64,000 nt of DNA, taken from positions 4,526,001-4,590,000 of the forward strand of contig NZ_AP023396.1 in NCBI RefSeq assembly GCF_014466955.1. The letters run 5' to 3'. This DNA is from Nocardia wallacei (GTDB taxonomy: Bacteria > Actinomycetota > Actinomycetes > Mycobacteriales > Mycobacteriaceae). The notes under the pieces were generated by a model, which saw only the letters and a list, made by a program, of their open reading frames with translations, was not told the origin of the DNA and did not search any database. The translations under genes and the position numbers were made by a program. Below, in pieces: positions 11,848 through 22,278 of this stretch (position 1 is the stretch's first letter; every line of letters begins with the position of its first letter).

Positions 11848-13203
11848 TCAGAATCGGCCGTCGCCGCGAAGCCAGTACCGCTGCTCGAAACCTGCCGTGT
11901 ACTCCGAGGTCGACACCGACTCTGTCGACTGCTCCACCACGCCGTCGTCGGCGACATAGAACACCGCACGGTCCAACGCGAACTCGTCACCGCGCACCGG
12001 GGAGTGCACCATCCACCCGACGCTGAGCCGGTCGGCCGTCAACGTCGACAGCGAGAAGCCTGTCGTGCCGAAGCCCTCGCGGCGAATGCGATCCCGGACC
12101 AAGGCGATCGCCTCCGCCTCAGAAACACCGCCATTGTCGGCTGCCACCAGCCCCGCGATAGCGAACTGGAGGAATGCCGCATCGCAGTCGATCTCGTCAC
12201 CATCACCGAAGACGCTTCGAATGTGCTCACGAGTAACCGCGCCCGCCTGCGCGGCCGAAATCAACAACTGGCTCGACGCCGGCGCCGCATCACCCAGGTC
12301 GGCGAGAACGCTGACCATAGTCTCGACTGTCCACACGGCGGGCATCGCGAAGGCGCATTCGGTCATAGGAGCCGATTCACCTCGATACCATTGGCCAGAT
12401 TCCCACCAGTAACAAAACGACAGCAATCCGGTAGCAACGCGGGTGTTGAGCACCACGTCCGATACCCAATACGGTGCGCCCGCAAAGAGTTTCGGCATAG
12501 CCGCACCTGCGTTGTATGCAGCATCCAATGCCGGCGCATTCCACACACCACCCGACAACACCGCACGGCGGCCAGGCAACAGCGCCAGCGTCGAACCACT
12601 ACGACCCGCGCCCTCGAACACCCCCACCGAGGGGCACACCCGCGGTCCCCAGCTCGACCCTGCCGCTACGAACGCCGCCGACAACACTGCCCATCGAGCC
12701 CATAGGTCGCTTAGGTCCAACAGCTCACCAGTCACCTGCGTCGGCCGCACGCCCGCAGCACGGTCCGCCCGCGCGTCATCGGTCGCGCGGCGAGGGGGCC
12801 GTGACACGCAATTCTCGCGTCTGATGTACGCCGCCAACCACACCGGAAGGCGTTCGCGGGGAAAAGCTTCCAAGTCAGCGCGATATGCGTCAGGGGCGAA
12901 CAACTGCACACCCGGGAACGGCTCTTCCCCACGATCACACACCACCTCAACCCCCGCCGCGTCGATCCGCACGATCAGTCGCCACCACGGCCCGTCCCCG
13001 GACTTGGCCGACGCTTCACGATGCCGCCGCACGGCGGCCCACACCGCAGTCGGCACATCGCATCGAACCGGCCGAGTACCGTCATCCACCACCATCAGCG
13101 CGGTCTCGCAGACGACTGTCATTGCGAACCATGCCTCCAGCCGTCGCCAGCCGGGCGGCGCAACCAGCCGCAGTTCATGGGCAATCTCGTCAGTCAACCC
13201 CAT
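11848..13203 (-). CDS. Hypothetical protein, first gene of the toxin locus
   Basis: 451 aa from ATG 13203, chosen because GGGAGGG lies 8 nt upstream; ATG 13233, with GGAAGG close upstream, is an alternative. No signal peptide or convincing membrane segment. The N-terminal ~130 residues look like a globular alpha/beta module (GPWWRLIVRIDAAG, then RERLPVWLAAYIRR). The second half contains YNAGAAMPKLFAGAP and a long helical region, ending EQRYWLRGDGRF. I do not recognise the family. It lies 17 bp before the WXG100-like gene, so the three genes are probably one transcript. An immunity, chaperone or secretion-accessory role is possible from position alone. Confidence 0.7.
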   Translation of the reverse strand: MGLTDEIAHELRLVAPPGWRRLEAWFAMTVVCETALMVVDDGTRPVRCDVPTAVWAAVRRHREASAKSGDGPWWRLIVRIDAAGVEVVCDRGEEPFPGVQLFAPDAYRADLEAFPRERLPVWLAAYIRRENCVSRPPRRATDDARADRAAGVRPTQVTGELLDLSDLWARWAVLSAAFVAAGSSWGPRVCPSVGVFEGAGRSGSTLALLPGRRAVLSGGVWNAPALDAAYNAGAAMPKLFAGAPYWVSDVVLNTRVATGLLSFCYWWESGQWYRGESAPMTECAFAMPAVWTVETMVSVLADLGDAAPASSQLLISAAQAGAVTREHIRSVFGDGDEIDCDAAFLQFAIAGLVAADNGGVSEAEAIALVRDRIRREGFGTTGFSLSTLTADRLSVGWMVHSPVRGDEFALDRAVFYVADDGVVEQSTESVSTSEYTAGFEQRYWLRGDGRF

Positions 13204-13626
13204 GAACTCGACCCTCCCCTCGGTCACCTTCATCCTTCCCTTCCACAAGCGCGAGTCCGCGGTCGAGCGAAGCGACCTTCGTCGAATTCGCCAGCCATCC
13301 CGAAGTCGACCGAGCACTTCGCGCGGCCCGAACCTGCTTGCCGCAGGCAGTCCACACTTCGAAAAATCTGGGCACAAGCTCACGATGAGCGAGCATCGCT
13401 GTTGCGAGAATGCCGTAACCATCAGCCACCTTGAAGGGGTGAATGGCCAGTCTCTGGTTCTACAGGTCCTTGGACTGACGAGGCGGCGACACCGCGGCTC
13501 CTACCACACAGGTTCCGGGCCTTGACCGAGCACACAGAACGTTGCGGTGCAACCGTCGCCATCACGACCAGGGTGATGCCGAGAATTCGTCTGTGCCATC
13601 TTCGGGTCACCAGTGACGCCCGCATC

Positions 13627-13875
13627 GTGATCAGCGACTGGAAGGACGACTACGACCACTACCGCAGGCATTCAGCCCTGGGCAATCCAACCCCGCGGGA
13701 TACGCTGCTGCCTGCATCCACCGATAACCCGACTCACATTCACGGTGGACCGATCAACGGGGTCCCGTCACTCCTACATCGACGGCTGGTACAACACCCA
13801 GCGCATCCCGAAGAAGCCGGACCGGCGCTCACCCGACGAGTACGAAGCCAGCTACCATCAACGGGTTCTGGCCGG
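13627..13875 (+). pseudogene. IS3-family transposase C-terminal fragments
   Basis: Two short stretches in different frames resemble the end of an IS3-family integrase core: one with DWKDDYDHYRRHSALG (about 13640-13690) and one with DGWYNTQRIPKKPDRRSP (about 13770-13870). There is no start, no catalytic core and no continuous frame. Remnants only, between the toxin operon promoter and an IS481 remnant. Confidence 0.6.
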
Positions 13876-13969
13876 AACCAGATAATCACACTCTCCAGCT
13901 CAGCGAGGGAGCCTCAGGAGCGGTTACGCCCGGCATCACCCGCCCCCGCAACCCGTGACCGGGAAAGGC

Positions 13970-14377
13970 GTTCGTGCACACTGTGATCGACGATCACTCC
14001 CGCATCGCCTACGCCGAGATCCACGACAACGAAACCGCCGACACCGTCATCGCTGTGACGAGCAGTAGCCTCGCTCGCCGACTGCGGCGTCACCACCGAA
14101 CGCGTGCCGTCGGAGAACGGCAGCTGTTATCGGTCGGAAGCAGGACCCGAGCGTGCACCGAACTGGGGACCCGAGCCAAACACGCCCACCCTACCGGCCA
14201 CAAACCAACGGCAAGATTGAACGGTCTCACCGCACTCTGGAGCCGGGTGGGCCGTCGCCCGCCGCTACCACTCCGCACAAGCTCGGCGAGCCGCGCTGCC
14301 AGCCGGCTGCACACCCACAAACACCACCGGCAACACACCGCCATCGGTTGAGCACTAACCTCGGCGTGGACAGTTGA
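13970..14377 (+). pseudogene. IS481-family transposase remnant
   Basis: The piece starting HTVIDDHSRIAYAEIHDNE is typical of the IS481 DDE core. GVTTERVPSENGSCYRS follows in another frame, then PYRPQTNGKIERSHRTL in a third. Conserved DDE blocks are thus present but scattered over several frames with deletions, so this is a decayed transposase without function. Confidence 0.75.
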
Positions 14378-14610
14378 CGTCCACGCCCTTCCGGCGGCCT
14401 GGTCGGCACCCACGAGTTCCGCTTGTCCGAAGACGGCAAGGACTCGGCGCGGACAAAGCCGACACACAGGAGGGCGTAGCGTCGACGCCTGAGAAACCCA
14501 CGCTGCAGGCGTGATCACCACCCACCGATACCCCGCGCCGTCACTGACACGAGGCCACACCGACAGCGGGACAGAACTGCCATCCGAACAGGCGCAGTGG
14601 TTCAGAGACT

Positions 14611-17343
14611 TTAGGTCAGGCTATCTTCGCTGCCGCCGGTCAACATCTTACGAATGAGTTCTGCACGCGAGTTGGCTCCGACCTTATCGAAAATCCTGCG
14701 CAAATGGTGGTCGATTGTTGTAGGACCAAGGCACAGCTGAGCGGCAACCTCGCTGTTAGTAGCTCCAGCCGTGACTGCATCGACAATTCGCACTTCCTGC
14801 GGCGTGAGTTTTAAGATACCCCGGGAAACAGTGGTCTCCGCGGTCCCTCCTGCAGAATGCAGTTCGGCATTTGCTCTTGCAGCCCAGCCTTTGACATCGT
14901 GCGCTTGAAATATCTCAAGTGCAGTACGCAACGGTTGTCGTGCTTCGGCTCGACGCCGCTGGCGGCGAAGGTACTCACCGAACAACAGCTGCGTTCGTGC
15001 ATGTTCGATCGGGTGGTCACCGCCAGTGTGTAATTCTATCGCATGGCGGAATTCGGCGACCGCGGCGGCAGGGGTGGCAGCGAGTAGCGCGCGGCAGCGC
15101 GCGGCCAATGCTGCCAATGCGGGTGAGTGTGCGGCTTCAGCCCATTGGGTAAACTTGGCAAACGATCTCAATGCCACAGCCGGTTGTCGTGCCTTGACTG
15201 CAGCCTCGACCAAATCTGGAACAATAGGCAATATTATGCGTGGATTTCCGCTGTCGACCGGTAATTGCAAATTCGCCAAAGCCAAGTCGGGCCGGCCTGC
15301 GACCAAATCGACCATACCGAGCGCTCGCTTGGCGGTCACGCCAGCGCTCATCAGTCCACGGGGCACCGCTTGACTGAGAACGTCGTCCGCCAGATCCCGT
15401 GCCGTTCTCATTTCGCCCTGCATCGCGGCAAGTAATGCCAGGGAGCTCTGATAGCGGCACCTCAGATTCGGATAGCCGAGATCTTCCGCGAGTCGATAGC
15501 CCTCCTCTGCGGATGTCCGGGCAGTCACCAAGCGATCGCTGGAGAATGCAAGAGCGACTGAAGAATCCAATGCCCACACGAGAACTCCCGCTGCCCCAAG
15601 TCGACGGGCGTAACTGACAGCCTTACCGTTCAGCCGCCGCGCGCGGTCCAGATTGCCAATGCATTGCATCAACTCGCCGGCCCAACACAGGACGGACGGG
15701 TCATCGATCGATTCCACTGCCACTTCGTCCCCGGTCCACAATTCGGCCTCTCGGCCTGCAAACACTCGGCAAGCGCCGCGGAAGAGCCTGAACAACGCGT
15801 CTTCTTTGCTTTGACCTGTCAGCGGTATCCGCTCACTCAGGTCGGCCATCACCGACCATCCAAGAGCCGAATTAGCGTGCAAACTGGCTGCGCCAAACAT
15901 CATTATCGAGGCGATCGCTCGGTCTGGAGCGTCGGCTAGACCCGTTCGCATCAGCGGTTGCAACGTTCGTATGGCATCGGCCGGTACACCAGTGAAAACA
16001 TCAATCATGGCACGGAGGCCAGCGAAGTCGCCACGCAACGATGCCTGAAGCGAATCATCCCGAGCAATGAGTTCCACCATTGCTTCAGCTCGTTCGGAGT
16101 CCCCGCTTCGCCAACTCGCAACTGCCGATCTATATCGGCGTCGCGACCGTTGCGTGTCATCAACGCTCAACTCTGCGGAGCGGCCGAGTAGAGACGCGGC
16201 CGTAGGCAGATTATGCCGCGCCGCACTGACAGCGGCTTTCTCGAGGTGACTTGCTATAATCTCGTCCGGACCGTCGGCTGCACACCCTAGGTGCCAGGCG
16301 CAGCGATCTGACACAGCATCGCCGAAAATTGCTGTCAACGAACCGGCTATTGCCGTGTGTGCCTTACGTCGGTCAGACGGTGCAGCGCCATTATATACTG
16401 CCGACCAGATCAGAGGGTGACGAAACCTGATCGTCTCGTCATCAACGATTAAAAGGTCGTCCAACTGCTCGAGATCATCGACTATTTTCGCGGCAGCCGC
16501 ATCCAGCTCGGCGGTTGCACACTTCAGGACGTCGCGTCGGATGTGGCCGACAGTTGCAATGGTTAGTAGCGTCAATTGAACTGGCCGACTGTGACGCTGT
16601 ACCTGCATATAAAAAGCCTGTAGCAATTCCTCAGTGAGCGGCAGAGGCGTGCTCTCGATACCTACCTGTGACACCCTCGGTTGGAGGGTACGGATCGCGA
16701 GCGGGTTCCCACCTGCCCCGCCCAGAATTGAATTTTCTTGTTCTGGGGAAAGCTGCATATCAGTTCTTTCGAGCAGCAACTGCCGCGCAGCGTTAAGATC
16801 GAGACCGACCAAATGCAGACCTCGTATACTGGTCAGTTTACGTCTCTCGCCAGTTCGTGCCGCAAATAAGAGAACTATCGGCTCTCTATCGATCCGCCGG
16901 GCAACGAACTCCAGAACGCCGATAGAAGAGCGGTCCGCCCAATGTACATCGTCCACGAGGCACAGCAACGGTTTAAGAGAGGCGAGCTCGGACAACAAGG
17001 TCAGCGTCGCAAGACCAACTGTTAATCTGTCAGGTATCGACCCGACCTTCTGGCCGAAAGCAGCTTGCAATGCCACAGCTTGAGCATCGGGCAACCGCCC
17101 GATCCGATCCATCACCGGCCAGAGTAATTGATGCAATGTCGCGTACCCGAAATTGCTTTCTGGCTGCACACCGGCGGCTTGTAACACTTGCATTCCGGCG
17201 GCTGCTCCTGCAATCTCGGACAGCAACGCGCTCTTACCCACTCCTGGCTCCCCACGCACGACTACGGCACTCCCATACCCAGCCGCAGCCTTGACTAGCA
17301 ATTCCGCCAGTACTGCGCGTTCCTTGTCACGACCATACAGCAC
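14611..17343 (-). CDS. LAL-type LuxR family transcriptional regulator (paralogue 1)
   Basis: 910 aa from GTG 17343. The N-terminal AAA/STAND ATPase has a Walker A GEPGVGKSALL near residue 31 and Walker B-like LLCLVDDVHWADRSS near 125. A long helical repeat middle follows. The C-terminal LuxR helix-turn-helix (about 842-905) reads LTPQEVRIVDAVTAG, then SRAELIRKML. Length and order match the MalT/LAL class, usually activators of secondary-metabolite or sugar genes. No clear Shine-Dalgarno before the GTG, so leaderless translation is possible. Closest in sequence to the other two LAL genes in this window. Ligand and targets unknown. Confidence 0.92.
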   Translation of the reverse strand: MLYGRDKERAVLAELLVKAAAGYGSAVVVRGEPGVGKSALLSEIAGAAAGMQVLQAAGVQPESNFGYATLHQLLWPVMDRIGRLPDAQAVALQAAFGQKVGSIPDRLTVGLATLTLLSELASLKPLLCLVDDVHWADRSSIGVLEFVARRIDREPIVLLFAARTGERRKLTSIRGLHLVGLDLNAARQLLLERTDMQLSPEQENSILGGAGGNPLAIRTLQPRVSQVGIESTPLPLTEELLQAFYMQVQRHSRPVQLTLLTIATVGHIRRDVLKCATAELDAAAAKIVDDLEQLDDLLIVDDETIRFRHPLIWSAVYNGAAPSDRRKAHTAIAGSLTAIFGDAVSDRCAWHLGCAADGPDEIIASHLEKAAVSAARHNLPTAASLLGRSAELSVDDTQRSRRRYRSAVASWRSGDSERAEAMVELIARDDSLQASLRGDFAGLRAMIDVFTGVPADAIRTLQPLMRTGLADAPDRAIASIMMFGAASLHANSALGWSVMADLSERIPLTGQSKEDALFRLFRGACRVFAGREAELWTGDEVAVESIDDPSVLCWAGELMQCIGNLDRARRLNGKAVSYARRLGAAGVLVWALDSSVALAFSSDRLVTARTSAEEGYRLAEDLGYPNLRCRYQSSLALLAAMQGEMRTARDLADDVLSQAVPRGLMSAGVTAKRALGMVDLVAGRPDLALANLQLPVDSGNPRIILPIVPDLVEAAVKARQPAVALRSFAKFTQWAEAAHSPALAALAARCRALLAATPAAAVAEFRHAIELHTGGDHPIEHARTQLLFGEYLRRQRRRAEARQPLRTALEIFQAHDVKGWAARANAELHSAGGTAETTVSRGILKLTPQEVRIVDAVTAGATNSEVAAQLCLGPTTIDHHLRRIFDKVGANSRAELIRKMLTGGSEDSLT

Positions 17344-17765
17344 GGTACAATTTTAGTTGGGTTCGGCCCACTCACCTCCGATGGGAAATCGGAGCCGCAT
17401 CGGCGGTTTCTGTCAACCCGATCCCGGCGGCCTAAGGATTCCTGTCCAGGCGCGCAGGGCGAGCAAACCACCGCCGCCTCTGGTAGGGCCCGGGGTGAAG
17501 CGTACGCAGCCAGAGAAAGGTCGAGTGGCCGGTGCCGGAGCCCGAAGCGATTACAGTGACGGCCATTGGCAGCCCTGAGGTCGGCGACCAGGAAGACTTG
17601 TGACATGCCACGAGGCGCTGCCGGCGATACCGCGCCAATTACCACTATGGCGACAAGCGTATCCAGGGCGGCGCAGAACTCCGCCATGCTGGGATCGACG
17701 AATTGATTCGTTCGATAGTGATACACCTTCCATACGGCGTATATCAACGCTCCGACTCCAGCCAT
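17295..17765 (-). CDS. Possible small membrane protein (doubtful)
   Basis: A 156-codon frame whose first ~60 residues look protein-like, with two hydrophobic stretches (GVGALIYAVWKVYHY and LVAIVVIGAVSPAA). The rest is Arg/Cys/His-rich and looks non-coding. It overlaps the start of LAL paralogue 1 by 49 bp in another frame. The frame is open upstream of the ATG, so the N-terminus may be longer. It may be a relic of a membrane protein gene that lost its 3' part. Confidence 0.25.
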   Translation of the reverse strand: MAGVGALIYAVWKVYHYRTNQFVDPSMAEFCAALDTLVAIVVIGAVSPAAPRGMSQVFLVADLRAANGRHCNRFGLRHRPLDLSLAAYASPRALPEAAVVCSPCAPGQESLGRRDRVDRNRRCGSDFPSEVSGPNPTKIVPCCMVVTRNAQYWRNC

Positions 17766-18484
17766 ATATGCACTGATCGGAGAATTGGCAATTACGGCAG
17801 TAGCTGCAGAGCGCCGAATGGTAGCATTACCTGCGCTGAAGGTGGAAAGGCTTGCCGACTACTAGTTGCGAGCCGGGCCAATGTCATCAACATTCCAACA
17901 CCTCCATCGGTCTGTAATATCCAGCCTACGTCGAAATGGGAGTCGAAGAACCGGTCTGCCGCCCGCCCGGTGGCCATCACCATGCCTCATTCGATGGGTG
18001 TGCGGGTAGTCCGGCACAGGCGTGCATGAACTATGTGCCAGTCCACGAGGCCGACGCTCTGCAGGTCGGTGTCGGTACTTAGGCGCTGGTTACGCTGGTA
18101 GTTCGGCACCGCCAGTCCGAGGCACCCTGTTCGTGCGATGTGTACGCAACGGCATGTGACCGAGTTGCGCGTGGCCAGCCCACAGTGCTTGACTCACATC
18201 GCACGCTCCCAGTCCGCCCCATCCCGCTCGACGGGGCTGACACCACCCTTCTCAGCCTGCCGGGTTGCCCGCACCCTGTCGCGATGACGTCTCTCGACGG
18301 TGCTGGGCCGGTCCGGTCAGTAGGACTACATTGAAATTATAAAAATTGCGTTGTCGCGCACAAGACGCGAACATCTGGCCCGTAGCGCCGGAAATCTGCC
18401 GATCTTTGCCCAGCGCTAGCCGCATTATCTATTACGCGCTATGCAGGTCTGTAACCGCACTTCGGATCGAACCGGGGCGTTTGC
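17766..18484. other. Gene-poor interval between LAL paralogues 1 and 2
   Basis: About 720 bp with no convincing gene on either strand. Short open frames lack RBSs and family-like motifs. Base composition falls near 18330-18440, consistent with old intergenic or transferred DNA. No terminator hairpin could be confirmed by eye. Confidence 0.5.
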
Positions 18485-21244
18485 CTATTCATTACTCCCG
18501 TCATCGAGTATGATGTGGATGAGTTCGGCACGGGAGCTGACTCCTATCTTTTTGTAGATTTTGCGCAGGTGGTAGTCGATGGTCCTCGGGCTGAGGAACA
18601 TTTGTGCCGCGATGTCTCGATTGGTTAGGCCATCTGCGACGGCGTTGACGATTTCCCGTTCCTGTTCGGTCAGTCTCACCGGACGATGGCTGATGTGAAG
18701 CCGGGTGCCTTCTCCTGCGGCGCGCAGTTCATGGCGAGCGCGCTCCGCCCAGCCAGTAGCACCCAGCGCGCGGAAGGTCTGGTAGGCGGCGCGCAGTGGT
18801 GCCCGTGCTTCGGACTGACGTCGTTGTCGTCGCAGATGTTGGCCATAGAGCAGGTGAGTTCGTGCAGTCTCCAGTGGCTGATTACCGATTTGATGGAGTT
18901 CCAACGCATGAGAGAATTCGCGGTCGGCGACGGCGGGTGAGGCGACGAGCGCACGGCAACGTGCGGCGAGCGCACGCAGCTCAGGTCCGTTAGTGGCGTC
19001 AGCCCACCGCGTGTACAGGCGTAGAGGCTCGGCGGCTAGATCCGGCTGGCGCGTCTGCACCGCCGCCTCGATCAGTTCAGGAACATTCGCTATGGCCGGG
19101 CCGAGATAAGTACCGTCGTCTACGGTTCGAAACTGAGCGAGCGCCTCGTCGGGCCGCCCAGCGGCGAGGTCCAGCAATCCCAGCGCTCGGCGAGCGATGA
19201 TAACGGCGCTCATCATTCCTCTGGGAAGGGCGTCGTCCAGGACTTCCCGGGCAAGCGTTTGAGCTCTTGTTTGGTCACCGCGTAGTGCTGCGACTGATGC
19301 TAATGCGGCGCGGAAACTGAGGCTTGCGTTGATCTGGCCGGTCCCATCTGCGATGTCTCGGCCCTCCTCGGCGAGTGTCGCGCTCGAGTCGAATCGGCCG
19401 CTGCTCAAGTCGTCGCTGACTACTCGTGCCAAAGCCCACGTCAAATAGACTGCGTCACCCAGACTACGTGACAGCTGTACGGACAGACGGCTGAGGTGTC
19501 GGCCCTTATCCCGCTCGCCGAGCCACCACATTACTTCACTGGCCCAGCATAGGAGCCCAGGATTGGTGAGCTGATCGGCCGCATCCAGATCCGTGGCCAG
19601 TACTTCGGCGTTCTTGCCTTTTCGGACTCGGTACGCTCCGCGAAGCAGTCTGCCGAGTACGGCTCCGATGCTGCCACCCGTGGTAAGTAGCCGGTTGGCG
19701 GCGTCTTCGATCGCACAGTATGCATCTACTTCATCGGCGCAGGTCGATGCCTCGCCGAGAAGGATCAACACGGGGATCGCTTGAGTGGTACCCGTATCCA
19801 TCGCTTGACCGACGATCGGACGCAGCATTTCCAAGGCGTCGGCAGGCCGGCCGACCTGCAGTTCCAGTGACGCTCGTAGCACGGTGATTTGCACATGGAG
19901 CGTCTCGTCCTGAGCATTGTCGACATCGATTCCATCGAGCAGTGCCAGGGCCCGTCCGAAGTATCCGCTGCGCCACCACGCCAAGGCGGCTATGAACTGC
20001 CTGCGGGATCGCCGCAGTCCGGGCGTGCTCAATTCTACAGCTCGAGTGAGTAGTGTCGCCGCTGTAGCGGTGCTCGAGCGGCCAGCATCATGCGCGGCCT
20101 GTTCGAGTTCTTCGGCAATGCTGTCGTCGCATCCTTCGACGGCTTGCCCCAGGTGCCACGCGCGACGTGCGGATCCGCCGCCTTCGCGGGCAATAGCTGA
20201 GGCCAATGCCCGATGTGCGTCCCTCCGATCCGTGGGTGTGGCCCCGTGATAGATGGCAGCGCGAATCAGCGGGTGGCGGAACACAATGGTCGCGCCGTCG
20301 TCGTTGATGAGGTCGTCGAGAAGATCGAACCGTTCGAGACTGGATATCATAGCCGGTCCCAATGTGGCAGCCGCACTGCGCAATACGTCCCACCGAATTC
20401 GGTCGTCGGAGGCGACCAACAGCAGCAGCCGTTGCAACGGTTCATCGTTGCTTCGCACCCTGCGGAGGAAGGCACGTATAAGCCTCTCGGCGACTGGCAG
20501 CGGTTCCACCATAATCTCTGGTTTGATATCTTCCACAGAGAGTTCGCGGATCGCCAGTGGATTACCGGCTGTTGCATCGAGCACGCAATTTTGTTGCGCA
20601 GCGGTAAGCTTGTTGCCGAAACGGGCGACAAGAAGCTGCCGCGCGGAGGGCCGGTCGAGCCCCCTTAGGGGCATGGCGACTGCGCAGCTATTCGTCAACC
20701 AGTCCCGATCATCGCTGTGGGTGGCCAGCAGCAGAGCGATTGGGGTGGCTTCCAGTCTCCGTGCCACGAAAATGAGGACATCGGCAGAACCCTGGTCCAT
20801 CCAATGCGCATCGTCGACGATAAGCAACAGTGGCGTATCGAGGGCTAACTCGGTGAGTATTGACAGCGTAGCCAAACTGACCAGAAATCGATCAGGGGGC
20901 GATCCGCTCGACGGATCGAAGGCCGCCCTAAGTGCTCCAGATTGGGGACCAGGCAACCGATCGATGAAATCCAGCACAGGTGTGAGCAGATGATACAGTG
21001 TGAAAAATTCCAGTTCGGACTCCGATTCGACACATTGCACACGCAGAATGCGCATCTCCGAGGCCACCTCAGCACATTTCTCCAAGAGTGCTGTCTTGCC
21101 GATCCCTGGGTCCCCGGATACTATGATCACTCTCCCGTGTCCAGCGCATACTTGTCGTATCAGGGTTGCAAGGGTGGCTTGTTCTGAATCGCGGCCGTAC
21201 AGCAGCATGGTCGAGGACTGAGGCGATGGATTAACGCGCCGCAT
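18485..21244 (-). CDS. LAL-type LuxR family transcriptional regulator (paralogue 2)
   Basis: 919 aa from ATG 21244 (ATG 21247 is adjacent); GAGGAG sits just upstream on the coding strand, which favours these over ATG 21208 (MLLYGRDSEQ), the position equivalent to the starts of the paralogues. Walker A is VSGDPGIGKTALLEKC and Walker B LLLIVDDAHWMDQGS. A TPR-like middle follows, then a LuxR HTH with LTEQEREIVNAVADGLTNRD and SRAELIHIILDD. The open frame extends upstream to 21619, but that extension is Arg/Ser-rich and overlaps a candidate upstream gene. Same orientation and architecture as its neighbours at 14.6 and 25 kb. Targets unknown. Confidence 0.92.
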   Translation of the reverse strand: MRRVNPSPQSSTMLLYGRDSEQATLATLIRQVCAGHGRVIIVSGDPGIGKTALLEKCAEVASEMRILRVQCVESESELEFFTLYHLLTPVLDFIDRLPGPQSGALRAAFDPSSGSPPDRFLVSLATLSILTELALDTPLLLIVDDAHWMDQGSADVLIFVARRLEATPIALLLATHSDDRDWLTNSCAVAMPLRGLDRPSARQLLVARFGNKLTAAQQNCVLDATAGNPLAIRELSVEDIKPEIMVEPLPVAERLIRAFLRRVRSNDEPLQRLLLLVASDDRIRWDVLRSAAATLGPAMISSLERFDLLDDLINDDGATIVFRHPLIRAAIYHGATPTDRRDAHRALASAIAREGGGSARRAWHLGQAVEGCDDSIAEELEQAAHDAGRSSTATAATLLTRAVELSTPGLRRSRRQFIAALAWWRSGYFGRALALLDGIDVDNAQDETLHVQITVLRASLELQVGRPADALEMLRPIVGQAMDTGTTQAIPVLILLGEASTCADEVDAYCAIEDAANRLLTTGGSIGAVLGRLLRGAYRVRKGKNAEVLATDLDAADQLTNPGLLCWASEVMWWLGERDKGRHLSRLSVQLSRSLGDAVYLTWALARVVSDDLSSGRFDSSATLAEEGRDIADGTGQINASLSFRAALASVAALRGDQTRAQTLAREVLDDALPRGMMSAVIIARRALGLLDLAAGRPDEALAQFRTVDDGTYLGPAIANVPELIEAAVQTRQPDLAAEPLRLYTRWADATNGPELRALAARCRALVASPAVADREFSHALELHQIGNQPLETARTHLLYGQHLRRQRRQSEARAPLRAAYQTFRALGATGWAERARHELRAAGEGTRLHISHRPVRLTEQEREIVNAVADGLTNRDIAAQMFLSPRTIDYHLRKIYKKIGVSSRAELIHIILDDGSNE

Positions 21245-21677
21245 CATCGAGCTCCTCGTGTCGAATCGAAGCGATGTCCGGCTTGGATCTCTCCGGCACC
21301 TCGGCGCCCTGTTTTCCAGTTGTACTCTGCGGGCCGGCTGGGCACCGGACCTGCCCGCGGACCGGCGAGACGCCGAGTGCGGCAATAACCCAGTGGTACC
21401 GGAGATGCTCGGCGGGCGCTGTGCGGGCGGACGCGATGACCTCTGCCGCAGCGCGGACGATGTCGCGCCGTCCAACTGAGGACGCCCATCGGCTGAATTG
21501 AGTGTTGAGCCATAGCCCGAATTCGGAACATCGATGGCCTTGAGCCCGATGATATGCGTGGAGTTGCTGGTCAGCCTCGGTGTACTGCCGGGTGGGCACC
21601 TGCGTGACCAATGCATCACCCGCGTAATTCCGCAAGAGCGGACAAGGTATCGACGTGTCCGCGAAGTCGGTCGTCAT
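21231..21677 (-). CDS. Small hypothetical protein overlapping LAL paralogue 2
   Basis: 148 aa from ATG 21677 with a weak GGGA upstream. The middle looks like a folded helical protein (YHRAQGHRCSEFGLWLNTQ, then RDIVRAAAEVIASA). Its stop lies 14 nt inside the proposed start of LAL paralogue 2, which would couple the two. No recognised family. An in-frame extension to 21800 lacks a better start. It could be a spurious frame, but protein-like composition and the overlap favour a gene. Confidence 0.45.
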   Translation of the reverse strand: MTTDFADTSIPCPLLRNYAGDALVTQVPTRQYTEADQQLHAYHRAQGHRCSEFGLWLNTQFSRWASSVGRRDIVRAAAEVIASARTAPAEHLRYHWVIAALGVSPVRGQVRCPAGPQSTTGKQGAEVPERSKPDIASIRHEELDDAAR

Positions 21678-22224
21678 ATTTGTCCCATTGTGTTTCCACA
21701 GCGGTGTAGCCATCGGCGCAGAGAACCGCTCTGACGGCGATCGTGCGCAGTGGGTCGGACGCAACAGCGTGGCCAACGCGGCTTCTCCTTTCGCGACCAT
21801 ACCGGTGGTATGATGGTGGGTTTCTCGGGCTGTGGTTCCACCCGCGCGGAGCAGCGACAGCAGCCGACGATCTCACAGTGATTACCTAAGTAGCCCGATC
21901 GGCATCAGTCGCGGGGTTCCGTATCCTCGCCAGTCTTTCCGCGAACTGTCCACAGAGTTGGGCAGCTATCAGGTTCGGCGCCGCTGCGACGGCAAGTTGC
22001 TTGTAAGCGCGAAACCGCTGATCCCGCCCATCTCGCTACAGGCGAAGCCGCATGATGCACGCTTCGATCCGCAGCTCTTCCGCACGCCGCAGCTACGTCA
22101 TACCTATGTCGGCGAAATACCTCGGCAAAACATGAGGTTGCGGAATCAGCGGACGATTTTGTCGGACGCGAGGGTGACCTGGCTTATCACGACACTGCTG
22201 CTGCACAACAACGGATGGTCGCTC
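21678..22224. other. Interval upstream of the IS3 element
   Basis: About 550 bp. A plus-strand open stretch from 21832 has some protein-like composition (RRCDGKLLVSAKPLIPPI) but no RBS and runs into the left inverted repeat of the IS3 element. It may be the 5' part of a gene cut by the insertion; I could not assign it. Confidence 0.4.
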
Positions 22225-22278
22225 GGGGCTGCTGCACGGATAGGTGACAGTGGTTAGCAGCCTGTCAAGCTGCTGGGG

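Noticed and set aside
20900..21619. Longer start for LAL paralogue 2 at 21619
   Set aside because: The extra 125 residues are Arg/Ser-rich, have no ATPase sequence and overlap another candidate gene; a good RBS precedes 21244.
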